Made by a program: the position numbers and the translations under genes | Notes under the pieces: generated by a model | Told to the model about the DNA's origin: nothing | Databases searched by the model: none | What the model saw: only the letters and a program-made list of their open reading frames with translations | Shown here: positions 11,801 to 21,500 of the stretch, piece by piece | Numbering within the stretch: position 1 is the first letter of the stretch | Layout of the letters: the number at the start of each line of letters is the position of its first letter | Assembly: GCA_004431415.1 (NCBI GenBank) | Contig: QPMI01000420.1 | Location: 186,001 to 250,000, forward strand | Origin: Cyanophora paradoxa | Taxonomy: Eukaryota; Glaucocystophyceae; Cyanophorales; Cyanophoraceae | DNA: 64,000 nt | Direction of reading: 5' to 3'

Positions 11801-12954
11801 CCAGGGGGGCTGCCAACGATGACGAGGATCGTACCTGGGGTACGTGAGGGTTGGGGAGGGGAGCGGGAAGGGGGTACACGGAACGCACGGTCGCGCTCCT
11901 TCGCAGCGTCGACGAGGGATGCCGCGGAGGGAAGGTGCACGTGGGCGCGCATCATGTTCACCTGATCGCCGCTCAGGTGAGCAGAACCTCGGAGGGAGGG
12001 GGGGTACGGCGTCTCGGACCTGCCCGCGGAACTTGTTGGAGGAGCCGGCGCGGGCCACACCGAGGAAGTCCGCCTCGCTCTCGCCCTTCGTGCGCTTCGT
12101 GGAGGGCCCCGCCTGCGGCTCCGCTTTCGGAGGGGACCGCTTGGGCGCCGCCGGGGCCTTGGGCGGCGACCGCTTCTTGGCGGCGACGACGACCGCCTTG
12201 ACGGCGCCCGCCGCTGCGCTCGCGGGGGCGGCGACCGCCCGCACGGAGCCCGCCGCCGCGCCCGCCGCTGCGCCGACCTTCGGGACGGCCCCTGAGTTCT
12301 GCGGCGGCGCGCAGTGAGCGGGCGGGCGGGCTGCGGGCGCGAGGTCGCGGGGGCGGGCGGGCCTGCAGGTACTCGACGGTGCGCTTGAGGACGCCCCGCG
12401 CCTCGGAGAGCGTCAGGCGCTCGCCGCGCTCGACGGACTCGGCGAGCTTCGGGTCCCAGAAGCCGATGTTCTGCGCGAAGCAGTTCTCCTCCTCGAAGAG
12501 CTTTCGGTACCACGCTGCGCCCCGCGCTCAGCGGCGCGGCGCGTGCGGTTGCGAGCGGCCGTCCGCACGCTCTTTCTTGAACCGGGAGACAGGATGAAAC
12601 GTGCGCCCCTGCGCGACCTCCGGGCCCAGCAGCGCGATGATCGTACCTGCACGGCCCGGGCGCACGCGGCGGTCGGCATCGATATCGACGGAGGCACGTT
12701 GGGCGAGCGCCCCAGCGCGCGCGGCACTCACGGTCCCGGAACAGCTTGGCCTCCGCGAGGTCGCGGGCGGGAGGCAGGGCGATCCGCGTCGAGTTCCAGT
12801 TTACGCTGATCGAAATCCCCGGCTTGTGAGCGCGGTCCGCAGCTGGAACGAGCTTCACGCCTTCCAGCGCCTCGTCCTCCGAATCGAGGTCGATGTCCTC
12901 GCCAGACTCGTCGGAGCTGCTGAGGTCAACCTGCCGGCGCCGTTTCGGCCCCAT
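8869..12954 (-). CDS. Multi AP2/ERF-like domain protein (multi-exon)
   Basis: Probable nuclear DNA-binding protein with repeated AP2/ERF-like domains, a fold that binds DNA with a three-stranded sheet. The start at 12954 opens MGPKRRRQVDLSSSDE, basic then acidic. Domain 1 (about 12850-12590) is divergent. Domain 2 (about 12105-11765) reads FLGVARAGSSNKFRGQ, then LVDAAKERDRA and DVALNFPLSVYE, matching the AP2 core with its AA..YDRA helix and LNFP end. Domain 3 (about 11105-10780) reads KRAFRGVTGK, DGRWSAILWV, GAARCYDRARIAVYG and PPLNYP, an excellent AP2 match. Each domain is followed by a WY(R/K)K linker (WYRKLF, WYRKFF, WYKQMC). A degenerate fourth copy may lie at 10300-9600. Acidic and Ser-rich tracts lie between domains. 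The stop is TAG at 8869-8871. Domain 3 appears split by a GC-AG intron (AAG|GCGAGCG...CCTAG). AP2 identity is inferred from motif recall; domains 2 and 3 are the secure ones. Confidence 0.72.
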
Positions 12955-14008
12955 CGCGCTCCTCTCGCCGGCTTCCCGGGTTTGTGAGGCCGCCGGCGGC
13001 TTCCCGCGCCGGACCCCGGAGCAAGTGGGGTACAGCAAGATTCGAGCTGGCTGTGGGCCCCCAACTGGCGTGCAGCTGCGGCAGCGATGCGGCTCAGGAA
13101 ACGGAAGCTTGCGGAGCCCAATGACCCAGCGCAAGAGCGTCCGGGGGCCGACCGCGACGCTCCCGCGACGAGCAGCGCTAGCCGCGAACGCCCGCGCCCG
13201 TGCGCCGCGCCGTCGGTCGCGCGCGATATGCATGCCAAGATCTGGAGCCGGTGGAAAGCGAGCTCAAATAAAATATATATTATAATTAATATGAATTCGA
13301 CGAGGCGGCCCACGCATGACCTGTTCGCGCTCGACCCCGCCAGCCGCACGCGTACGCCGCGCCCATGCGCGCCCGTGATCGTGATCATGAACATGATGCC
13401 ACTCAGGGCCTGCCCCAGTACTAGTGCTGGCGGATCCGGATCGCGCCCCGTGCGCAGTACTAGTACTAGTACTAGTACTAGTGGCACCTTAAGCTTGCGG
13501 CGATGTCGGGCAAGGCGGGGCCTCTCTTCCGCGCAATATGATTTATATAATTAATATAATTTCATGCTGGAGGCTTTGGACCGCACGCCGCGCGTACGTA
13601 ATATATACGCGGCTGCGGCTGCGGCCTTCTAGATCTGCGCGCAGGAATTGATTCACACAGGCTGCCGCAGTGCCAAGCTTATAACTTAGTAAAATTCTGG
13701 CATTCTGAATGAATACAATTCTCTAAAGGGCATTCTGCATTTAATTATAATATTGAGGGAAATTCGCTGCCCGGCCATGATGATCATGATCGAGGAAGAT
13801 GCCGCGCGCAGTGCCATGATGGATTATGTGATGATTATGTGGCCGTGGCCGTGCCATATGCATGTACATGTACATGTGGATGCCGATCATGATCACGATC
13901 ATGATCATAATCACGAGCTGAGAGGTGCGCCTTCGTCGATATCGATGCCGGCCTGTCGGACGTACCATGGCAAGCGACTCAGTGAGTTTACGGATGCTGC
14001 TCACTGAG
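12955..14008. other. Intergenic, upstream of the AP2-like gene
   Basis: No gene is convincing here. There are two AT-rich stretches near 13265-13295 and 13540-13560, an AGTACT microsatellite (13456-13482), and a GATCAT-rich stretch (13884-13914). Short frames on both strands are mutually overlapping and low-complexity. Confidence 0.5.
13456..13482. repeat. (AGTACT)n microsatellite
   Basis: Four and a half near-perfect copies of AGTACT are visible, self-complementary apart from phase. Confidence 0.85.
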
Positions 14009-14544
14009 TTACGCCGCTCGATCAGAATTCGAACGCACTGAATTCGAAGTCTCAAACTGCGCGTCGATGTCTTCCAACTCGTCCTCGAACGCCGCGAGCA
14101 CCCCGTCCACCGCATCCCCCGCTGCCTCTTCCAAGTCGTCCACGGCGAGCGTCTGCCGGATTGAATATTCGTCATTTGCTCGTGCATGCGCACGTGCATG
14201 CACAAACATCGATATCAATCTAGAGCTTGAAGTTGAAGCTGAAGGGGCCCGGGGTCCGGATCCCGGCCGCGGCCCGGGCATACGCATGCATGCGCACGCG
14301 CACCATGTTCTCCTGGTCGAGCTGGATCGCCTTGCATGTCTGGCCGGGCCCATTGTTGATCACCGCCACGCCTTTCAGCGTCTTGCACGCGGCGTTGCTC
14401 GCAGCCGTATCGATGAAGGTCTTGCAGGCCTTATCCGCTGGTCACGGGCCGGGTCAAATCCAACGCATACGCATGTCAGCATTTGGATGGATATCGATAC
14501 GATCACGCACCATAGCAGTTGAGCGTCGAATTGTTGCCGCCCAT
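14009..14544 (-). CDS. Small three-exon gene, 103-residue hypothetical protein
   Basis: Three exons join with perfect phase: 14511-14544 (34 nt), 14304-14437 (134 nt) and 14009-14152 (144 nt), giving 104 codons including TAA at 14009-14011. Donors are GTGCGTG and GTGCGCG; acceptors are ACCAG and GGCAG. The product opens MGGNNSTLNCYADKACKT, continues with a small cysteine-containing region ending GPGQTCKAIQL, and finishes with an acidic helix (AVDDLEEAAGDAVDG, FEDELEDIDAQFE). There is no signal peptide or membrane segment. I do not recognise the family. The ADKACKT and NGPGQTC motifs faintly recall KACFTGPNC of the gene at the right end of the window, but that may be chance. The three-way phase agreement is the main support. 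Confidence 0.5.
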
Positions 14545-16301
14545 CTTCAGAAATAGAACTTCGGAAGGCTTCTGCTCTTTAAATTTGGCAGCCTGCAGAC
14601 AACCGACCTATACGTATACGTACTAGTACGAGATCGATGAAGTTCGAGCTCAGCAAGCTAAAGACAGACTGGGATCCGGACCTCAGGCCTGCGCGCGCGT
14701 GCTGCGGTGGGCCTGATGTTACAGTGATGTATCGATAATTATAATACGTATACGTGTACAGATTCGAACGCTCGTGCGCACCCGGCACCGTAGTAGACCG
14801 TACGCGTGGCACGTGCACCGTGGTTCGTGGGCCGGGCTGGGCCGCAGCCTGGCCCTGCTTAGGGACCCTGCTGCCGCAGTGCTGCCTGCAGCTGGGCGGT
14901 AGGGCTGGGTTCAGTCACCGTCAGTCAAAGTCAGAGGGTCTGACTGACCCGACTGAGTCACCAAATTGGCCGACTGAGGTTCTCTCAGTCCCATACAAAA
15001 CCCTGCTGGGAGCGTGCCCCCCTGTGGGCTTTTTCCATCTGAAGCTCGACGTGGATCGACCTAAAAAGGATCTTCTGTCGTCTTTCCTCCAGAAAAACAA
15101 CGCAATCTGAACAAAACCGCCCGCGCTAATGAGGCTAACGGCGTCTGACACCTGACGGGGGCCGAATTCCTTTCTTCAGTGTTCTTTGCTCGCCTAATCT
15201 CCCCCTACTGCCCGCGCACAGTATACGTACTTGGCAACTTAGATGGATCGCATCTAGATCTGGGTCATTTCCCGGTCATTTTCCTCAGTTTTTGCCGCAG
15301 TGCACGGTAGCCTGACTGAACCTCGGGTTGACTGATTCAGTCACAGTCAGGGGGGCTGAGCGACTGGGTCAGGGCTGGAGCCTGACTGAACCCAGCACTA
15401 CTGGGCGGCGCGGCCGCGGGCCGCGAGGGCCCGCGGGGCCGCGACGTCCGACGCGTACGGTCCGACGGTCGAGCCGGGTCGACTCGACGGCGATCCGAGG
15501 CTCGGCGAGCTCGAGCCCGGCGAGGCGGCCGGCCGGCGCCGCCGCGGCCGGCCGGCGCCGGGCCGCCCGGGCCCCGGGGGGGCCGCGGGGGCCGCGGGGG
15601 CTGGCCTAGTAGGTACTAGGTAGTGGCCTACTAGGCTAGTAGGAGCCTCCGGGATAGCGCGATCGTTCGAGACTCGCGAGTGCACGCAAACGATTCGATT
15701 CGATTTCTTTCGACTTTTCTTTCATTTTTCTGACATCTTGTAAGTTGTAATCTTTCAATGTTTTTTTTGAGAGACTAAAGCTAGTATTGGCTACCGACGT
15801 CGACTACTAGAAACATGCAAGATGATGCAACACTGTGACACTTCCGAAGTTCAGCATATATAATGCGCGCGTTTTCTAGGAAATTCTATAGCATCGATAT
15901 CTAGCTGCTGTCAAAACGCATTAAATTGGGGGCGCATTAATATCAAGACGCCAAGAAACTGCTATAGCTATGTACCGGTACTCCCCCGCCCTACCGCAGC
16001 CAAAAATTAAAGCTTCAACACGCATTAATTTGGTGCCGCATTATAATATTAATAGCCGCTGAGCCACGCGTAGGGGCTTCCATTGGGCTTCCAAGTTCCA
16101 AGCTTGACCTCATGTGTTTCGAAACTCACAGACCTCGATGTTTTGGGAAAGCGCCTAGCTATAGAAGCGCACCAGTAGACCAAACCTCTCTCCAGAGTCC
16201 AGACTCCAGACTCGCCCACCGCCTACTAGCACTCTAGTTACGAGTCTAGTAGCCAAGTAGTAGGAGTCTCCGAGATCGATGAATGCAAATCGGATTGTCT
16301 C
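14545..16301. other. Intergenic with one MITE
   Basis: Apart from the hAT-like element (14900-15400), this holds a very GC-rich block (15405-15605) rich in GGCC/GCCGG palindromes, then AT-richer sequence. Two imperfect copies of a CGCATTAA...TTGG...GCATTA segment lie at about 15918-15950 and 16019-16055. No gene is seen. Confidence 0.5.
14900..15400. mobile_element. hAT-like MITE (501 bp) with 8-bp TSD
   Basis: The element starts TAGGGCTGGGTTCAGTCA and its other end, read in reverse complement, is TAGTGCTGGGTTCAGTCA, giving terminal inverted repeats of about 18 bp with one mismatch. It is flanked by perfect 8-bp direct repeats CTGGGCGG (14892-14899 and 15401-15408). A TAGGG-type end plus an 8-bp target duplication is the signature of the hAT superfamily. 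Both subterminal regions are packed with GACTGA/TCAGTC hexamers. There is no transposase frame, so it is non-autonomous. Confidence 0.85.
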
Positions 16302-18004
16302 CTAGCTACCACTCTCATTGTGACTCGAACCCGAGACGGGGCTCGGATCCGTAGTGGGGGGTAGGGTCAGCGAGTAGTACAGTGTGAGCGTCCCCGGCCC
16401 CTTCCACTGCAGAGGCGCGCGTCGCCGGAGGCGGGGGCCATCGGGGATGGGTACAGCACCGCTTCGACCAGGTCGCGGAGCGGCGTACTCGATTCCGAGG
16501 CGGGGGCGAGGCTGGACTCGGGGGTAGCGGCGGCCTCGCCGAACCAGAGGACCAGGTCCGAAAGGGGGGTACCCTGAATTTCTTTCGTTAAGCTCCGCGG
16601 GGTGCGCAGCTTCGGAAGGCGGCGCTCACGGGGGGGCACAGGGGGGCGACGGCAGCGGTAACAGGGGCAGCAAGGGAGCAGAGGAGTTGGGAGGGATCGT
16701 AGCTGCGCGGGAGCGGGTACGTCATTCAAATGGCGAAGGGGATATACGGGGCGGTGGCGGGGGCAGGGGTACCCGATGGAGGGTTCAGGGAGGCGGGGAA
16801 GGCGGGTCTCAGAGGGGTGGGGGTACAGGGGGATCTCGTGGAGGCGCTGCGAGAAATCGGATCAGAAGAAAGAGAGGGGGGGGGGGGGGGGCAGGAGTTG
16901 CGGCGGGGGGGGGGGGGGTAAAGCAAGGAAATGGACGAGGGCCGCACGTCGCTGGCTGGAGCGGCGCCGGCTCCCCTCCCGAGGCGGCGGGCTCGGAGGC
17001 GGGCGGGGCCGCGGCTGCGGGGCGCGTCAGCTCGGGGGCGGGCAGGGCCGGCGGGCAGGGCCGGCGGGGCGGGCCTGGTTCGCCCCGGGACCCGTTCTCC
17101 ATCCGCCGGGCCTTGGGGCGGCTCGGGGCTGGCGACTCGTCCCCGTCCTCCGCCGGCGGGGGGCTGGGGCTGACCTCCGCCCGCCGCCGCGGGGCCGGCG
17201 CCAGCCGCCGTTGCTGCTCCTCGCACGATTTCAGCAGGGCGCGGTAGTGTGGCGAATTCGCCAGGATCTCCTTCAGCTGCGCCTGCTGCATCTGCGGCGG
17301 AGGCGAGGGCTCGAGTAGGCGCCAGCGCGGCGCCTGACCGGGCAGAGGGCCCGAGGCGGCTTCGTTCGCACCGCCTCGTGCTCGGCTAGATTTGGGTAGA
17401 ACGCGCGAATGAGCCCGGCGAATTGCGGGTCGGGTCGCAGAGAGCGTTTCGAGACGATCCGGACGCGGCACGTCGGGCATTCCTTGATGCTGCGGCGGCG
17501 CGGCGCTCGGCGCGGGCGGGAGGGAGGGCGGGAGGGGCGGCCGCGGGCGGCCCGCACTTGGCGCGGATCGCCCGGTTGATGCATTCAGCGCAGAAGCGGT
17601 GCATGCACTCCATCACGGAGTACGGGTTGTCCATGATGCTGCCGAGCGCGACGAGGTCAGCGGGGCACGCCTTTCGAGAGCTCCGCAGGCACGCGCCTGA
17701 GACATATGGGGCACGTGAGCTCGATGTCGATCGCTCGCTGGCCCACGGTGACCACGCGGTCCGCCTGCTCGGGCACAACCGGGCGCGCTAGGTCCCACTT
17801 CGTGAGCTCTGCAAGTCGGCGTGCACGAGCTCAGCAGGCGTGATATCTGCAGCGCTCGAGGCCGGCCGACGCACCGAGTGTGCCGATCACGTTTCCCGAG
17901 GGCGAAGCGGCCGTCACTTTCTGCGAAGGGGCGCCAAGCGGCTCGCGTCCGCCGTCCTGCGATCTAGGCGAGCTCGCCGGCGCCACCGCTGGGCTCAACT
18001 CCAT
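16302..18004 (-). CDS. RING1/RNF2-type RING E3 ligase (Polycomb PRC1-like)
   Basis: Probable nuclear ubiquitin ligase of the RING1 family, whose members monoubiquitinate histone H2A in PRC1. Exons read by phase: 17875-18004 ([12 protein letters not shown]), 17697-17808, 17558-17638, 17372-17489, 16948-17291, then less certain. The segment before the [14 protein letters not shown]...QRAIDIEL, mirrors the W/YEL.R.P...RSLHSEL lead-in of RING1. The RING is CPICL...[14 protein letters not shown]...KECPTC, followed by the diagnostic [14 protein letters not shown] and LIRAFYP. The second intron appears to be GC-AG (17639-17696); this gives the family-typical 12 residues between the second and third zinc ligands. 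After a disordered region the C-terminus (TPLSDLVLW...LVEA, then [15 protein letters not shown]) looks like a RAWUL domain; an intron GTGCTG...TGCAG joins these. Stop TAG is at 16302-16304. RING identity is strong; RAWUL is moderate. Confidence 0.85.
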
Positions 18005-18517
18005 CTGCGGGCCAAAGTGCTTTGCCGTTCTTTGTGCGTACCCCCTCAGCGACAGCCTCAGAGCCTCTGTCAGCCTGTCGACATCAGTACTAGTGAGCTT
18101 GGCGCCCCTATGTTCGGATGCCGTGCTGACGCGTTAGCTGCAGTCAGTAGCTTGTACACGCGTTAGCGCAGCGCTTTCCCCTCCCGAAGCACGCGCCACG
18201 TCCGAGGGCCGGGGTTCCGAGCGGCGCGACCCAGCGAAGCGCCCATCAGCTGGCCGTACAAGACTTCTCCTGACATATATGCACACCAAAGCGCCGTCAT
18301 TGGAGCTCTGGAGCGGAGGAAGCCACAATAGCGAAGTCGACATCTGTAGCTAGCGCGCTTCACGCCGCGCCCGTCGATAGATGCGTCGAAGATGCAGCTT
18401 CACACCTGCGGGCTCCGATGCACTCGCCGGAACACAAGCGGCAGCAGCAGCACGCTCCGGCGCCTCTACAGCGGCAGCGGCGACGATCCGCGCGCGCGCG
18501 GGGTCCAGCCTTTAGCC
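18005..18517. promoter_or_regulatory. Divergent intergenic region between RING1-like and giant genes
   Basis: About 510 nt separate the start of the minus-strand RING1-like gene (18004) from the chosen start of the plus-strand giant gene (18518). Both promoters must lie here. An in-frame upstream ATG at 18392 could extend the giant protein by 42 residues, but that extension would precede the signal peptide, so 18518 is preferred. No TATA box stands out. Confidence 0.5.
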
Positions 18518-21500
18518 ATGGAGCGCTTGAAGAGCTGTTCGATCGGAGGCGGGCGCCACGCGGCGAGGCGTCGCCTCCGGCGCGATGGCGCTCTGTCCTT
18601 GCTTCTCCTAGGCTTGCTAGCGCTCCTCGCCGCGCAGATGGGGCACTGCCAGTCCCGTGAGCGCCTCTTGCTGCTCTGCCTCCAATCGCTTCCCTCTCAC
18701 TACCCGTGGTGGCAGCACCGCCCTGCGTCCTGGACGAAAGCGATCCCAGCGGGGCGTTCTATCGTTGCGAGCCCGGGGAGGACACGGGCTCGTGGGTCCT
18801 GGCTTTCGACGCGCAGAGTTCCCACACTTCCGACCGTCCGGGGCTGTTCGTCCGCCCCGCCCCTCGCGCGCCTCCGGCCGCTCACCAGGCGCCCGCCGCT
18901 CAGGATCCTCGCCGGCTCGCCCCTGATCCTCCACTTTCTTTCCCTATCGATGCCGCCGGACTCCGAGGTAAGACGCGCGTGCGGAAGCGCGCTCGGCGGG
19001 CGCCCGACGCCCCGGCCCGCGACCGCAGATCCAAGTCCTGGAGTGGCTGCAGGCCGACTCCGCGGCGAGGCTCCTCGGCTCCGCTCAGGCGGGGCGGCCC
19101 GCGCCCTTCTCCATCCTGGCGCCGGAGGCCTCCGACGGACTGCGGATCAGCTTCGTGGTTCCGGAATCCGCGGTGGGATCCCGCCACGAACTCTCGATCT
19201 CCTGGGAGAAGGGGCCCGCTCTGGCGGGTTCGCCATTCGCTCTTCATCGCCCCCCCCCCCACCCCCCCCCCACCCCACCCCCCCCCACCCACCCCCCACC
19301 CCTACCGCCCCCTCCCCTCCCTACCGCCCCCCCCTACCGCCCCCACCCTACCGCCCCCCCCCCCCCTCCGCCCCCCCCTCCGCCCCCCCCTCCGCCCCGC
19401 CCCCCCCCACCCAACTCTTACGCAACCTCAGACATCGGGTATTCCGTTCCCCTCCCCCCCGCGGGGGGTACGCTCTCCCTCCGCGGCGGAATGCGGTACC
19501 CGGTCTACTCCTCCCCTTCGTGGTGCGCGGGACCGGCAATGTTTCCCGCCCGCATCTTCCGACCGTCCGCAGGGTGCTTGAGGCCCCGGCGGGCGAGACG
19601 GGGGCGCTCATTCTCGTGAGCAACCTAGAGATGTCGATCTTCGATCAGCTAGAGGTACCCTGCCGCGCCCCTCTGGCTCCTGCCGCGCCCGCCTGATCCT
19701 GATCCTTCGGCCATTTTTGCAAGGTCGATGCGACGGCTGGGAGTCAGGCGGCTTCGACGACGCTGATGCGAGGCCCGATGTCAAGCGAGGCGCTCACTCC
19801 GTGCTACATATCGGGCGACGCCCTTGCCGTCCGTCTCCGAGCTCCTTGGCTTCGAATTCGGCGGCCCAGCCTCTAACGACGACCCAGATCACGCTTTCGT
19901 CGCGGGGCGAGGTCGTGGACGGGTTCGCATTCGACTACTGGACGGGGGCCGCGGCCGCGGAGCGCCTCGCGGCCGGTGCGTTCCGAGGTCGCACGGGGCG
20001 AAGCGCCAGACGCCCAACCCCCGCGTTCGTTCGCAGAGATCGCCACGGGGACGCAGCCGTGCGAGAATATCCCAGAGCCGATCACGCCGATTATGCCGCC
20101 TCTGTGGCCGGGGTACTGGCCGCCGCATCCGAACTGTACAGATAGTGCGCCGTTCCCGCTGACTTCCCTCTCCGCATCGATCGGCTGGTTATGACCGCGC
20201 CCACGCAGTCGTCCCCAAGTACCTTTCCCGCATCGAATCGGCCGGGTGCGCTTCCGCACACGCCGCCAGTTCATGCATCAACCGCCCGACGCATTCCTGA
20301 TTCCGATCGCGAGCGCCGCCGCAGCTTTCTTGTACCCAGCCCCGAGAACATCATCCACCTGACCGGCGAATCGGGCCTAAAGTACCTCAAAGCCTACAAC
20401 AGTGACGGGGAGAACGCGTACCTCGTGTAAGCGCTCTTGCTCGCTCGCTCCACTCTGCGCGTTGCGTTCAGTCATGACCGCGTTCAGTACTCTGGCGGTG
20501 CCGGCGCCTGCGTACATTGATCCTTTCGTGAGCCATTCGCTGTCTTCTGTTTGCACGCTCTGACGTTCTCTCAGTTCTTCAACTATCTCGACTCCTCCAC
20601 TTTCCTGGGTGGCTTGGTCAGCTCCAGTACTAGTCCTCTCTCAACTAGAGGTGCCAGTCGCAAGCACCCATGATCACTCTTGTCCCGCAGATTCAAGTCT
20701 GGTCCGATTGTGGGGACACGTCGGCACAACCACCAATTCAGTGTGATATACGGTACGGTTGCATCTCTTTTTTTGATAAAAAAGATTCTCGATAATATTT
20801 CGATCGCTGACTGCCGATGTAGGACGTATCTCAGGCTCGACCAAGAGTCCTGCGAAGAGTCGATTCCCTACGAGAGGTTCTTCGTCATATAGTGCGCCTT
20901 TGCTCTGTTTTCGGGCTGTGCTTCGCTCTGAAGCGCTGCAGCGCGCGGTGGGACGGCCAGAGGGACCCGTTCGGCCAGGAGCGGGATGACGGATTCGGCT
21001 TGTCGTGGTACGAAGTCTCTAGCGGCGACGGCCCGGCGGACGGTGCCAGCCCCCTTTTCTTTATACCAATAGTTACTGGACGCTTCGCACTTTAATTCGC
21101 CCGCTCCCTCGCGCTACGCACGATCACAACCTTCGCAGGGGTCGTCTTCACGGACTTGTACGGACACTTTGGGACCTGCACGTGGAATACCAGCCTCTTG
21201 ACCTGCGACGGCGTTTATCAGGATTCCAAAGATTACATATGGTTCGCGGCTCCAGGATCCCGGATACCGTTTCTCTTGGCCATGTTTAGTGTGAGCGGCA
21301 GGCGCGTCATTCTGCCACCAGAGTACATAATCCGAGCCAACGTCGTCCACTTCAACGTGCGGCGCCCGCGTGCTCCCCAACGAATTTGAACGCATGCTGC
21401 GTTTCTAACACCGCCTCATGATCATGATCATGATCAGACCGAAAGCACGTATGACTTGGCCTATGCATACGATTCTAGGGTGGCCGACCCCGCGAAAGTG

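Noticed and set aside
10651-13233. 860-codon minus-strand open frame
   Set aside because: It mixes true AP2-like exons with out-of-frame intron and exon sequence; the AP2 domains require splicing between frames and the start is at 12954.
16318-16340. GGGTTCGAGTC on the minus strand resembling a tRNA T-loop
   Set aside because: The T-stem does not pair, and the bases are in frame as the C-terminal codons of the RING1-like protein.
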